Under the pieces are notes generated by a model. It was not told the DNA's origin. It was given only the letters and a program-made list of their open reading frames with translations, and did no database searches. Made by a program: the position numbers and the translations under genes. From Opitutia bacterium (GTDB lineage: Bacteria > Verrucomicrobiota > Verrucomicrobiia > Opitutales > Opitutaceae), in NCBI GenBank assembly GCA_016217595.1, contig JACRHS010000001.1, forward strand, positions 62,001-126,000: a stretch of DNA of 64,000 nt. Reading direction: 5' to 3'. The stretch's first letter is position 1. The number at the start of each line of letters is the position of its first letter. This document shows, piece by piece, positions 54,142-63,609 of the stretch.

Positions 54142-55809
54142 ATGAAACACTTAGCTTCCCTGTTCGCGATTCTTGCCGTTGCGCTCGTTACTGGTGCCAA
54201 TGCTCAGCAGGCCAGCCTTACCCTCAAAGGCGGCAATGCCTCCCTGGCACATTATAACGTCGCCGCGTGGACGCTGACCAAGACCGGCACGTTCACCGCC
54301 GGTTCTGAGAACCCCGGTATCGGTCAGGTCGATTGGGTCGTGACCGCCTCCCGCGGCGCCAATTCCGCCAACACCCTCGCCGCCTTCGGCTATGTGCAGG
54401 TCCAAAACACCGGCTCCGCCAACGCCACCATCGGCAACATCGTCGTCAACCTCCAGAAAAGCTCCGGTCAGGGCGGTAAAAACACCAATTGGATCACCAT
54501 CAGCTCCGACATCGCCAACGCGACCCAGGGCGATGCCGCGACCACCGCGTTGATCAGTCCCACCGCCAGCTCCGAAGGCAAAGGCAGTTTCACCGAAAAT
54601 GCCGCCTCAGGGGAGTTGGAGTTCATGGACGCCGCCAACAATACCGCCTTCTCGCTCGTCCCGCAGAAATCGCTCGCCGCCGGTGAGATTGCCAACCTCG
54701 CCTTCGCCGCGCGCTTCAACAACACCCTCCTCAATCTCGCCCCCGGCACCTCCGTCCGTTTGGAAATCATCGTCACCTTCGGCAATTGCGGCCCGCGCGG
54801 CGGCAGCGGCGCAGCGAGCACCAACCTCGACATCAACGGCAATGGCACCCTCAGCGCCGACGAAACCTACGTGCGCAGCGTGCCCACCCGCCTGACCCTC
54901 ACGGTCCCGGCCCCCTACACGGTCAACGACAGCGTCATCCTCGTCGACGAAGAGATCGTCAAATCCGGCACCGTCACGCTCGGCACCCTGCCGGCGGCCC
55001 TCGTATCGAGTATCAACACCTCCAACACCGCCAATCTCGGCGTTGCCGCGAACGGCGGCGCCGCTGGTGGCAATGTTACCAACACCGCCACGCTCACCGG
55101 CTCCGACGTCACCGTGCCCGTGCAAACCGGCACCGTGACTACCGTCGATCCCATCACGCTCCAAACCATCGTCACGCCGGTTTATACCCACATGCTCGTC
55201 GCCGTCGGCCTGCACCTGATCGCCACCAGCATCGTCCCGGTGCCCGCCGTCGAAATCATCGCGCCGCCGCCCCCGCCCGTCGTCGAGACCTACACCAGCT
55301 TCACCCAGGGCGGCTGGGGCGCCACGCCCAATGGCAATAATCCCGGCACCGTTTTGACCGGCGCCTTCGTCCGCGTTTATCCCGCCGGCCTGACCTTGGG
55401 CAACGGCTTCACCCTGCGGTTCGCCTCGGCGTCCGCGATCACGGCCTTCCTCCCGGCGGGCGGACCGGCCCGGGCGCTCACCGGCAGCCTGGTCAACCCG
55501 ACCAGCTCCAGCGCCGGCGTATTCGGCGGTCAGGTACTCGCGCTCCGCCTCAATGTCGACTACAGCGCGGCGGGCGTCACTGCCGGCACCGGCGGCCCGC
55601 TCGGCGCGCTCCGCCTGACCGGCACCGGCACTGCCCTCGACGGGCTGACCGTCGCCGCAATTCTCAATCTCGCAGAAACCGCGCTCGGCGGCGGCGGCAC
55701 GCCGGCCGGAGTGACCATTGCCACACTCAACGACATCGCCACCCGGCTCAACGAATCCTACGACAACGGCATCCGCGGCGCCTGGGCGGTCGATCATCTG
55801 GTGAAATAA
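54142..55809 (+). CDS. Exported Ala/Thr/Asn-rich protein of unknown function with one EF-hand-like loop
   Basis: I do not recognise this 555-residue protein. A signal peptide (MKHLASLFAILAVALVTGAN, cut near AQQ) is followed by beta-rich sequence low in charge and rich in Ala, Thr, Asn, Gly and Val, as in surface or adhesin-like proteins. Residues 230-241 (DINGNGTLSADE) fit a calcium-binding EF-hand loop. A run of five prolines (about 374-378) separates an N-terminal part from a C-terminal domain (TYTSFTQGGWGATPNGNNPG) that may be an independent module. No sorting tail or membrane anchor is evident. Two phased palindromic boxes precede the gene and a terminator follows, so it is a tightly controlled single-gene unit. 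Confidence 0.8.
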   Translation: MKHLASLFAILAVALVTGANAQQASLTLKGGNASLAHYNVAAWTLTKTGTFTAGSENPGIGQVDWVVTASRGANSANTLAAFGYVQVQNTGSANATIGNIVVNLQKSSGQGGKNTNWITISSDIANATQGDAATTALISPTASSEGKGSFTENAASGELEFMDAANNTAFSLVPQKSLAAGEIANLAFAARFNNTLLNLAPGTSVRLEIIVTFGNCGPRGGSGAASTNLDINGNGTLSADETYVRSVPTRLTLTVPAPYTVNDSVILVDEEIVKSGTVTLGTLPAALVSSINTSNTANLGVAANGGAAGGNVTNTATLTGSDVTVPVQTGTVTTVDPITLQTIVTPVYTHMLVAVGLHLIATSIVPVPAVEIIAPPPPPVVETYTSFTQGGWGATPNGNNPGTVLTGAFVRVYPAGLTLGNGFTLRFASASAITAFLPAGGPARALTGSLVNPTSSSAGVFGGQVLALRLNVDYSAAGVTAGTGGPLGALRLTGTGTALDGLTVAAILNLAETALGGGGTPAGVTIATLNDIATRLNESYDNGIRGAWAVDHLVK

Positions 55810-55830
55810 TCCGCTCCGTCTTTTGCTTCG

Positions 55831-55862
55831 GCCGGTCTGCATCCGCAGTCCGGCTTTTTTGT
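55831..55862 (+). terminator. Probable terminator after secreted-protein gene
   Basis: A stem gccgg-t-ctgc / gcag-t-ccggc with one T-T mismatch, a 4-base loop and six T. The following 233 bases up to the next start hold no gene that I can see. Confidence 0.8.
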
Positions 55863-56095
55863 GTCCGCCAAAAACGCCGGAGGCATCATGCACCGCAAAC
55901 TTCGGGCGCGTTCCCCAGATTCCAAGTTCAAGGTCGGTCGCTCGCTACGAACCAAAAACCAGAACAAAGCCCCAGCTTTGTCCTGCTCAAAACCGGTGTT
56001 TTTCACCCTAAAAACGCGGAAATGCTTGCTTGCACTGAATCGTGCTTGCGCACGCGCGCGAAGCGCGTCGGAAGTTGCGAACAACCTTTCTCCGC

Positions 56096-57460
56096 ATGCC
56101 CTCCCCCGCTGTTCCGCGCAATCACGCCTTGTTGCTCATCACGCTCGTCGCCGCCACCGGCGGCTTTCTCTTTGGTTACGACACCGCCGTCATCAATGGC
56201 GCCAACCAATACCTCAAGGCACACTTTAATCTCACCCCCACGCAAGAAGGCATCGCCGGTGCGAGCGCCATCCTCGGCTGCATCCCGGGCGCGATGTTCG
56301 CCGGCTTCCTCAGCGACCGTTTCGGCCGGCGCAAGGTGCTCTTTCTTTGCGCCATCCTCTACGCGGCGTCCGGCCTGCTCTCGGCCATCCCGCGCACCTT
56401 CGTCGAATTTCTGGTGGCGCGCTTCATCTCCGGCCTCGGCATCGGCGCGTCGTCGATGATCTGTCCGATCTACATCGCCGAACTCGCCCCCGCCGCCCGC
56501 CGCGGCCGGCTCGGCTCGCTGTTCCAGCTCGGGATCGTCGTGGGCATTTTTGTAACACTCTTCATCAACGCCCTCATACAAGGCCAGGGCGACGAGGTTT
56601 GGAATACCACGCATGGCTGGCGGTGGATGCTCGCCGCGGAAGTCGCGCCCGCCGTGGTTCTGCTCGGATTCCTCTTCTTTGTCCCCGAAAGCCCGCGCTG
56701 GTTGCTCCAGGCCGGCCGCGAAGATGAAGCGCGCCGCATTCTCACCGGCGTCGCCGGCGCCGAACAGGCGGAGAAGGAAATTGCCGCCGTCAAAGAAGTC
56801 GTGGGACAGGAGGAGGGCCGCTTCAGCGAACTCTTCCACGCGCGTTTCCGCACGCCCTTGATCGTGGCGATCGTGCTCATGGCGGTGTCACAGTTCTGCG
56901 GCATCAACGCCATCATGTACTACTCCACGAAAATCTTCACGACCGCTGGTATCGGCGTGAAGGATGCGTTTATGTCCTCGGTGATCGTGGGGCTGGTGAA
57001 CTTCCTCTTCACGTTTGTGGCGGTCGCGTTTGTCGACCGCGCCGGTCGCCGGGCGCTGCTGCTGATCGGACTGGGCATCCAGGTGCTCGCACTGGCCGCG
57101 GTCGGCGGCATGTTCCTGGCCGGCGTGAAAGGTTTGCTCCTGCTCGTCGCCATTCTCGGGTTCATCGCGGCGTTCGCCATGGCCCTCGGGCCGATTCCGT
57201 GGATCCTCTGCTCGGAGATTTTCCCCACCAAAGTGCGCGGCCGGGCGATGTCGCTCGCGACCTTCACGATCTGGACCTCCTGCTACGTGGTGGCGCAGAC
57301 GTTCCCCATGTTGAACGACAATCCCGCCATCGGTCCGGCAAAAACCTTCTTCGTCTACGCCGCGTGCAGTCTGGCTGGCTTTATTTTCGTGCTGACCAAA
57401 GTACCGGAAACCAAGGGCCGCAGCCTCGAAGAGATCGAGCGCTCATGGTCGGCGCGTTAA
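56096..57460 (+). CDS. MFS sugar porter (second copy of family in window)
   Basis: A 454-residue, 12-helix sugar transporter of the sugar porter family. Motifs: GGFLFGYDTAVINGANQYLK in TM1, LSDRFGRRKVLF, PESPRWLLQAGREDEAR, the QFCGINAIMYYSTKIF segment of TM7, DRAGRRALLL, and PETKGRSLEEIE at the end. It lacks the longer TM1-TM2 differences of the 4.3-kb paralogue and has a shorter periplasmic insert. The ATG at MPSPAVPRN was preferred to an upstream GTG. It is convergent with the DUF1573 gene. Substrate is not determined. Confidence 0.92.
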   Translation: MPSPAVPRNHALLLITLVAATGGFLFGYDTAVINGANQYLKAHFNLTPTQEGIAGASAILGCIPGAMFAGFLSDRFGRRKVLFLCAILYAASGLLSAIPRTFVEFLVARFISGLGIGASSMICPIYIAELAPAARRGRLGSLFQLGIVVGIFVTLFINALIQGQGDEVWNTTHGWRWMLAAEVAPAVVLLGFLFFVPESPRWLLQAGREDEARRILTGVAGAEQAEKEIAAVKEVVGQEEGRFSELFHARFRTPLIVAIVLMAVSQFCGINAIMYYSTKIFTTAGIGVKDAFMSSVIVGLVNFLFTFVAVAFVDRAGRRALLLIGLGIQVLALAAVGGMFLAGVKGLLLLVAILGFIAAFAMALGPIPWILCSEIFPTKVRGRAMSLATFTIWTSCYVVAQTFPMLNDNPAIGPAKTFFVYAACSLAGFIFVLTKVPETKGRSLEEIERSWSAR

Positions 57461-57478
57461 TCCACGAGCCTGCGGCAC

Positions 57479-58141
57479 TCACCGCACCAGCGCCATAACT
57501 GTAAACGTGCGCTCGCCCCCGCGGCGCAAGCGCACCGACACCGACACAGGAATCACGCCCTCCCGGAGCGGGAGGCGCGGTTGCACTGTGAGGCGATATT
57601 GGTTCGGCACGGATGTCGGTTCGAGCGCGGCCTGCATATTGCCCTGCGGCTGTACGAGGCTCACCCCGGCCACCGCATCTGGCGCATGCACGGTGAAGCG
57701 CGCGCTCTTCTCCTCCAGCGGAGCATCTTTTTTCCAAACCAAGACCTGTGGCTCCAGCCGGGCCAGAACCGGAATGTCCACCTTCAAAACCAATTCGACA
57801 CGCCGCGATCCACCGGGCTCGGTCAGAATGTAGAGATGCTTCTCCTGCGGCCCGGTCAGTTCGCCGAGCGTGAAGACGGCGCGTACCGCCCCAGCCGCGC
57901 CGGGTGCGATTTCCGCTGGCGTAGCACTGGCATCCAGACACCGACAAACTGCATCCACCTGCACGATGCGCACCGGGACGTTGCCGTTGTTTTGACAGGG
58001 GAAAACCGCCTCCACGTTCGCCGCTCCGGGTGGAGCGACGAACTGCACGACCGGCGTGGGCCAGGTTAGCTCTGCAGCCGATGAAATCAGCGCACCCAGC
58101 ATGCCCGCTACCGCCATGACCCGATGCAAGCCGGTCGACAT
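57479..58141 (-). CDS. Exported DUF1573-like protein
   Basis: A 220-residue exported protein. A signal peptide (MAVAGMLGALISSAAEL region) is followed by an immunoglobulin-like beta domain of DUF1573 type (about residues 25-120), including FPCQNNGNVPVRIVQVDAVC and the characteristic CRCLDAS Cys pair, and a second beta domain with QPRLPLREGVIPVSVSVRLR. It starts 7 bases after the heparinase-like gene and is the last gene of that operon. Its job is unknown. The ATG at MSTGLHRV was preferred to a TTG two codons upstream. Confidence 0.8.
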   Translation of the reverse strand: MSTGLHRVMAVAGMLGALISSAAELTWPTPVVQFVAPPGAANVEAVFPCQNNGNVPVRIVQVDAVCRCLDASATPAEIAPGAAGAVRAVFTLGELTGPQEKHLYILTEPGGSRRVELVLKVDIPVLARLEPQVLVWKKDAPLEEKSARFTVHAPDAVAGVSLVQPQGNMQAALEPTSVPNQYRLTVQPRLPLREGVIPVSVSVRLRRGGERTFTVMALVR

Positions 58142-58148
58142 GGGCAAC

Positions 58149-59837
58149 TCAGGCGGTGATGTGAATCTGCCACTGCGAGCGGCACGCCGGCAGGCGATTC
58201 GCGATGCGCAACATGCGCAGCGTGGGTTTCACCGGAATGGACTGCGCCGCTTCCACGACCACGCAGTGCATCGGCACCGCCGCCCGCACCAGCAACTCCG
58301 CCGACTGCCCGGCATGGCTGACGCGGAAACGTCCCTCGCCCAGCTCGACAAATTCGCCGCGAGTGAAAAACCGGGCCTCGTGCCAGCACTCGGCGTCCGT
58401 CTCCACATCGTCGTGGAGAATGAACCCGCCCGGCGCCTGCTCGACGCGCCGATAAACCCGCCGCACAAACCAGGCGTAGGCGGCGCCAGCCTCGCACCAC
58501 ATCGAGGTGGCATCCGCGCCCCATTGCGAGACGGCGCGCTCGATTTGCCCGACGCCATTTGTCAGCAGAGTGTTTTTGCTCGTCGAATTGTCCTCGAAAA
58601 ACAGCTCCCGCCCATTGCCGCGCGGGCGCTCGTAGTTGAACCAGCCGCGCGTGTACGGCAGATTCTCGACGTATTCGAAAAGCCCCACCCCGCCCCGCGC
58701 CAGATTCACCGCACAAAGATCGCGCATGCTGTGCGAGACGGCCGTTGAGCCGGCCCGAAAGCCAAGGGTCAGCGGCCCGGAGGCGAAAACGCCCCAGCCC
58801 ACGTCCGGATAAACTTTGCACGCCGGGCGATTCCAAGCATCGGCCGTCGCCTGTCCCGAAAAGACCAAACAGAAAATCTCCGTGGGATGGTAATCCTCGA
58901 AGGGATTGAACTGTGCGGGCGTGCGATCGCGGAGGTAGCGCGTCATGCGCCGATGCATCTCGGCGGTGATGTCGTCGCGCCCGGCCCGCGCCGCCATCGC
59001 AAACAAAAAGCCTTGCGGAAAGAAAATATTGCAGTCGCCAAAGCCGACCGCCGTCCCGCCTTCAGGCGTGAAATCGAAGGGGAACGAGAGCCCGGAATTG
59101 AGCGACGTGGTTGCGAGCGTCGGATGCGGCTTGCCCGTGTAACGTTCGCTTGCGAGCAAGGCGTAGGCGAGATGCACCATGCCGTATTGCCAGTAACCGA
59201 TGCTCTCCGGCAACGAGCCATCGGGACTGAGCCCGGCCAGATAGTAGCGCAATCCCTCCTCGGCATGCGCGATGACCGCGGCGCTTAACGGATCGTGGGC
59301 GGCCCGCTGCAATGCGAGCACCAGCACGCCGCCATTGCAGACGGCATTCCAGTTAATCGTATCGCGATACCAGACCACCTCGCGTCCCGGCGCGGTCACT
59401 TCGAGATAGGGCGCAAAAATTCGTTCCCCTATCGCCCGATCCACCGCCGCCCGACGCTCGGGTGACAGGAAGTCGCCCATCCAGTCCTCCATGAACGCAC
59501 AGGTGATCGCCAGTTCACCGGTCGACAACGCGAACCCCTGCGTGCGCGGATCGCCCAACCAAAACCAGTGCGGCCATTCGAGTGCATCGGCGAAGAAAAA
59601 CCACGCGCGCTCGGCATAGCGCGCATCTCGGGTAAGGCGATAGGCGCCGGCCAAAGTGATGATGTATTTGCCGGTGACGCGGGCCTGTTCGAGCACCCAG
59701 TTGTGCCGGGCGGTGTCGATGCGCGGCGCTGGCGCGGTCAACAAATGATCGGCGAAGCGCAACGTCGCGTCGCGATAGACCGACCAGGGCGCCGCTGTCG
59801 AGCGCGCCCGGATGGCGGGCCAGTCCACGGCCATCAT
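58149..59837 (-). CDS. Heparinase II/III-like protein (polysaccharide lyase fold)
   Basis: A 562-residue protein with an N-terminal alpha/alpha toroid (about residues 1-320: VTGKYIITLAGAYRLTRDAR, TINWNAVCNGGVLVLALQRA, LPESIGYWQYGMVHLAYALL) and a C-terminal beta-sandwich, the layout of heparinase II/III and oligoalginate/oligouronide lyases. Candidate catalytic residues are the Tyr/Trp/His cluster around GYWQYGMVHL and the Asn of NWNAVCNG, but I cannot assign them. There is no signal peptide, so it would act in the cytoplasm on imported oligosaccharides. Its start overlaps the GPH symporter stop by 4 bases (ATGA), showing coupling. Confidence 0.8.
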   Translation of the reverse strand: MMAVDWPAIRARSTAAPWSVYRDATLRFADHLLTAPAPRIDTARHNWVLEQARVTGKYIITLAGAYRLTRDARYAERAWFFFADALEWPHWFWLGDPRTQGFALSTGELAITCAFMEDWMGDFLSPERRAAVDRAIGERIFAPYLEVTAPGREVVWYRDTINWNAVCNGGVLVLALQRAAHDPLSAAVIAHAEEGLRYYLAGLSPDGSLPESIGYWQYGMVHLAYALLASERYTGKPHPTLATTSLNSGLSFPFDFTPEGGTAVGFGDCNIFFPQGFLFAMAARAGRDDITAEMHRRMTRYLRDRTPAQFNPFEDYHPTEIFCLVFSGQATADAWNRPACKVYPDVGWGVFASGPLTLGFRAGSTAVSHSMRDLCAVNLARGGVGLFEYVENLPYTRGWFNYERPRGNGRELFFEDNSTSKNTLLTNGVGQIERAVSQWGADATSMWCEAGAAYAWFVRRVYRRVEQAPGGFILHDDVETDAECWHEARFFTRGEFVELGEGRFRVSHAGQSAELLVRAAVPMHCVVVEAAQSIPVKPTLRMLRIANRLPACRSQWQIHITA

Positions 59838-61276
59838 GTCGCCGTTCCTCCGTTGCGACGTTGGGCCAGATCTGCGCGGACTTTTGCCATGACCTGTTCG
59901 GTAAGCGGATAACGCAGCGCGATCAATATCGCTATGATCCCCACCAGCACATACGGCGTGTAACTACACACCCGCAGCCAAAACAAGGTGTGCTCGGATT
60001 GTTTGACGGCGTCGCCGACGAACCCGGAGAAGACCAGCACGTAGCCCGGGATCAGCGTGCAGAGCGCCACTTCCATTTTGTTCAAAAACACGATGGCCGC
60101 GCCAAACAGCCCCTCGCGCCGGGTGCCATTTTGCAACTCATCCAAATCGCAGATGTCGGGTATGGCCGAGGCGCAAACCGTGCCGAAAACAAAGCCCGCC
60201 GGCGCCCAGAACAACGTCGATGCGATCTGCAAATACGGCATGTCCGGCGTGAAAAAGAGGAACCCCGTCGCCGCCAGACCGAGATGCGCCCCGATGCCGA
60301 CGAGCAACAGCGAACGGCGGCCCATCCGGCGCGCGAGCGGTGCGACCAGCGGCACTTGCAGGACATTGAGCGCGACATTCGCGATCTCGGTCAGCCCGGC
60401 GATCTTGGTCGCGAGCATTTTGTCGCCGCCGCAGGCGTGGTAAATGTTTACGTAAAGATAGAGGCCGTTGAAAATCGCGAAGCCAAAGCCCAGCAACAGC
60501 CTGATGATGATCAATTGCCGCATGGGTTGGATTCGCCATGCCTCGCGCATTCCCTGCCAGAGACTATGCGAAGTCGCCTCTTTGGCGCGGGCGGCAAAGC
60601 GTTCCTTGAACAGAAGGGCCGGTGCCCAACCGCCCAGGAGAATCAGCGATGCCAGGATGATCGATACCCAGCGAATGCCGGCGATTTCCCCGCCAAACAT
60701 CGGACGCAACACCAACCAGTAGGCCCATCCTCCGGCAGCCAGCACAGCCACCTGGCAAAACAACGATCGAATCGCGAAGAAACGCACGCGGTGCTGGTAC
60801 GAGCACCCGTCCACCAGCTCGTAATTCATCGCGTAAATCGAAATCGAGAACAGCGCGAACCCGACCCAGAACACGGTTCCAACGGTGAGGAGGTATCCAA
60901 ACTGCACCGCTTCCGACCACTTTGGCGAAATCCACCAGATCGCCATGGCCATCGCCGCGCACAGCAAGGCTCCGATAAAGGCAAACGGCCGACGCCGCCC
61001 CCAACGCGACTGCGTGCGATCCGAAAGATGGCCGACAAAGGGATCCAGCACCGCATCCAACATGCGCGGCAAAGTCATAGCCCAACTCACCACTTCCGGT
61101 CGTATCGCGAAACCGGTGGTCAGGATTGGCATCACCAGGCGACCGATGACGCCCATGCTCATCCATTCCGAAATCGCGCCGCCATACAGCGACCACATGG
61201 AATTCCGGTCGGGCTTTATTTCCACGCCGGAGGGAGACGCATTCGCTGCACTAGGAGTCGTTGAGACGGACGACAT
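59834..61276 (-). CDS. GPH-family glycoside-pentoside-hexuronide symporter
   Basis: A 480-residue, 12-helix cation symporter (MelB/GPH type). The N-terminal signature region DAVLDPFVGHLSDRTQSRWG followed by RRRPFAFIGALL is diagnostic, and a central loop precedes the second half (MRQLIIIRLLLGFGFAIFNG). It is expected to import glycosides or uronides. It overlaps the heparinase-like gene by 4 bases and follows the LacI gene by 67 bases, so lacI, transporter, lyase and DUF1573 form one likely transcription unit. Confidence 0.92.
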   Translation of the reverse strand: MSSVSTTPSAANASPSGVEIKPDRNSMWSLYGGAISEWMSMGVIGRLVMPILTTGFAIRPEVVSWAMTLPRMLDAVLDPFVGHLSDRTQSRWGRRRPFAFIGALLCAAMAMAIWWISPKWSEAVQFGYLLTVGTVFWVGFALFSISIYAMNYELVDGCSYQHRVRFFAIRSLFCQVAVLAAGGWAYWLVLRPMFGGEIAGIRWVSIILASLILLGGWAPALLFKERFAARAKEATSHSLWQGMREAWRIQPMRQLIIIRLLLGFGFAIFNGLYLYVNIYHACGGDKMLATKIAGLTEIANVALNVLQVPLVAPLARRMGRRSLLLVGIGAHLGLAATGFLFFTPDMPYLQIASTLFWAPAGFVFGTVCASAIPDICDLDELQNGTRREGLFGAAIVFLNKMEVALCTLIPGYVLVFSGFVGDAVKQSEHTLFWLRVCSYTPYVLVGIIAILIALRYPLTEQVMAKVRADLAQRRNGGTAT

Positions 61277-61343
61277 GACCTTTCAGGATAGCAGCGCACC
61301 CTGCCGGCGAGAATCCATAAGGTGATTATTTTTCATACAGGAT

Positions 61344-62393
61344 TTAGTTCTGCGGTTCGGCCGCCCGCAATCGACGCAGCGTCGTGCCAGGATACCAAAC
61401 GCTATCCACCAAAACCCATTGGGGGACCTCAGGAATGCCGCGTTCATGTCGATGCAACATGCCCACCAGCAAGTCGACCGCGGCGGAGCCCACCATGAGA
61501 CTGTTCTCGTAGGTTCCGCTCAGGACCTCGTCGCCGCGCTCGACGCTCAGCATCGAAAGTCCCACATCGGCCGGGACATTGTATTTGAGCTCGCCCAACC
61601 AGCCCCGCACCCGGCCATCGCCCGTGATCACCACCTCCGGTTTCTCCCGCGCGAGCCAGGCGGAAAACTGGTCGCGATCAACGGCGTCGAGATCCTTGAA
61701 AAACACGGGCGTCACCCGCTCCTCGACGGGATAGCGATGGTATTCCACCCAGAAGCCGGCGGACCAGTTTTCGTTCACGCGCAAATCGTGTTCCTCGTAT
61801 AGCCAGAGACCCACGCGCCGGTATCCCAAGGCCCGCAGTTCGCCGAGCGCGCGCCGGATCGTGCGATATTGATGATTGGTCACCGCGTGGAGCTGCGGTT
61901 TGACGAGCGAATAGCCGAAGGTGACCGTGGAAAACTGCTCCCAAGGCAAAGTGAGCGCCGTCTGCGCGCGCGGCTGTGGCGCCAGCAGCAAACCGTGGAT
62001 GTTTCGATATTGCAGGACGCGCGCGAGCCTCGCCCCCTTCAAGGCAGGATCATAGGTCCAGAAATCCTCCAACGCGTAGCCCAATTCCGTCGCGCGCCGT
62101 CGCGCGCCTTCATGATATTCCGCCAGCGCCTTCGCTTTGGCATTCACGCGCAATGGATTGTTATTAATCCAGCCGAGCGTGGCCTGAAACGCGTGCGGGC
62201 GGCTGGAAGTGCGGTAGGCGCTCAACGCCTTGAGCATCGGATCGGGCACGTAACCCATCTTCTCAGCCAGAGATTCAACCCTGGCCCGCGTCTTCGCGTT
62301 GATCCGATGATCGCCGCGCAGCGCCATGGAAACGGTCGTGAAATGCAAATCCGCACGCCGGGCGATTTCTTTTAAAGTAACGCGCGATTTCAT
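61344..62393 (-). CDS. LacI-family transcriptional regulator
   Basis: A 349-residue repressor. The N-terminal helix-turn-helix and hinge helix are complete (VTLKEIARRADLHFTTVSMA, LRGDHRINAKTRARVESLAE), followed by a periplasmic-binding-protein-like sensor domain (about residues 65-340) that differs from canonical LacI in its sequence after the hinge (MLKALSAYRTSSRPHAFQAT), a pattern seen in Verrucomicrobia. It leads the operon with the GPH symporter and lyase-like gene, and two palindromes in its upstream region are candidate operators for itself or the divergent AraC gene. A sugar ligand is expected. Confidence 0.93.
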   Translation of the reverse strand: MKSRVTLKEIARRADLHFTTVSMALRGDHRINAKTRARVESLAEKMGYVPDPMLKALSAYRTSSRPHAFQATLGWINNNPLRVNAKAKALAEYHEGARRRATELGYALEDFWTYDPALKGARLARVLQYRNIHGLLLAPQPRAQTALTLPWEQFSTVTFGYSLVKPQLHAVTNHQYRTIRRALGELRALGYRRVGLWLYEEHDLRVNENWSAGFWVEYHRYPVEERVTPVFFKDLDAVDRDQFSAWLAREKPEVVITGDGRVRGWLGELKYNVPADVGLSMLSVERGDEVLSGTYENSLMVGSAAVDLLVGMLHRHERGIPEVPQWVLVDSVWYPGTTLRRLRAAEPQN

Positions 62394-62426
62394 GACGGAG
62401 AATGGTCGGTGAACTGGTTAGGCAGA

Positions 62427-62457
62427 CAGACGGCGTCTGATTTCTACTGTTAGAAAT
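62427..62457. promoter_or_regulatory. Two adjacent palindromes between lacI and araC genes
   Basis: A 13-bp palindrome CAGACGGCGTCTG (one central base unpaired) is followed directly by the 18-bp ATTTCTACTGTTAGAAAT, a perfect 7-bp inverted repeat with a 4-base spacer. Both lie 34-64 bases before the lacI start codon and within the divergent promoter region. A third, CGCCC..GGGCG, follows at 62461-62477. Confidence 0.5.
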
Positions 62458-62579
62458 TCGCGCCCCTTTACAGGGCGTCAACCGAAATTCAGGGTTGGCC
62501 CATCGAAGAAAGATTCAGGCAAGCATCCGGTCGCTGTGTGCCGGATTCCCCCTCGCGAACTCAGCCAAATTTACCCAAA

Positions 62580-63512
62580 ATGACCACGAACTACTTTCGC
62601 TACCTCCCTCTGCAGAACACTGCGACGATTTGGGGCGCGGCGATCTCGGCCGCTGGCTACACCCGCGTTTCGCCCCACGCAAGTTACCCGCCTTCCAATC
62701 ACCCCACGAATCGCAGTTTTTCCTGGGAGGGCGGCCGCAAGCTGGATGCGCTGCAGATTGTTTTGATCGAGACAGGCAAAGGCGTCTTCGAGACTGAGCG
62801 CAGCGGTTTGCAGCTGATCGAGTCTGACACTGCGTTTGTGTTATTTCCCGGCGTGCGGCATCGCTACAAGCCCGACTCCGAAGTGGGCTGGACCGAGAGC
62901 TGGATCGAAGTCCAGGGCCCTTTGGTCGAGCGCCTGTGCCGTCAGCACGATTTCATGTCGATCGGCAAATCCGTGGTCTGCGCGGAGAATTTGATCGGAC
63001 TGGAGGAATCGCTCAACGAAGTCCATCGGCTCCTCCGGCGCGATCCGGTGGATTGCCATGCCGAGCTGAGCGCCCTGGCCATTCGCATCCTCGCAATCTG
63101 GACCGACCAGGGGCGCAGCAAGACAAACCCCGATCCCAGTGCCCGCGGCGTGGCTCGTGCGGAAGCCTGGCTGGCCGAACACGTGGCGGAACAGATCGAC
63201 ATGGCCGAGCTCGCCCGAAAATTAGGCATGAGTTACAGCCATTTCCGTCGCGTCTTCAAAATCCATACCGGCGTGGCGCCCTGGCAATATCTCCTGCATT
63301 TGCGCCTGGCCAAGGCGCGCCAGCTTTTCGTCAACGACCGGATCACTCTGGCCGACGCCGCCGAACGCCTGGGTTTCAACAGCGCCTTTCATCTCTCCAG
63401 CGCTTTCAAAAACCATTACGGCAAATCTCCTCTGCATTGGAAACGCGATCTGCATCGAACCTTTAGTGCATCGATCGTCGCCCCCAAGGAGGAGTTGCTC
63501 GTCAGCGCCTGA
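62580..63512 (+). CDS. AraC-family transcriptional regulator
   Basis: A 310-residue regulator. An N-terminal cupin-like effector domain (about residues 10-165: LIETGKGVFETERSGLQLIE, FVLFPGVRHRYKPDSEVGWT) is joined to two C-terminal helix-turn-helix motifs (about 200-300: DMAELARKLGMSYSHFRRVF, and ITLADAAERLGFNSAFHLSS with FKNHYGKSPLHWKRD). It is divergent from the LacI gene and precedes the GH78 gene by 97 bases, which makes a role in rhamnoside or plant oligosaccharide control likely. The ATG at MTTNYFRYL was chosen over an extended upstream frame. Confidence 0.93.
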   Translation: MTTNYFRYLPLQNTATIWGAAISAAGYTRVSPHASYPPSNHPTNRSFSWEGGRKLDALQIVLIETGKGVFETERSGLQLIESDTAFVLFPGVRHRYKPDSEVGWTESWIEVQGPLVERLCRQHDFMSIGKSVVCAENLIGLEESLNEVHRLLRRDPVDCHAELSALAIRILAIWTDQGRSKTNPDPSARGVARAEAWLAEHVAEQIDMAELARKLGMSYSHFRRVFKIHTGVAPWQYLLHLRLAKARQLFVNDRITLADAAERLGFNSAFHLSSAFKNHYGKSPLHWKRDLHRTFSASIVAPKEELLVSA

Positions 63513-63609
63513 GCGCTGCTTGCGAGTGGCGTCCCGATTGCCACCCCATGCGCATCATGTCCGCCCCTCACTCTCTTTTATCGCCTAAAGCGGCCAGCCA
63601 CAGCCTCGC

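Noticed and set aside
55863-56095. Small gene in the stretch after the secreted-protein terminator
   Set aside because: The short frames there show no protein-like composition, and the region is plain intergenic sequence with only a minor GGTG-TTTTT-CACC inverted repeat.
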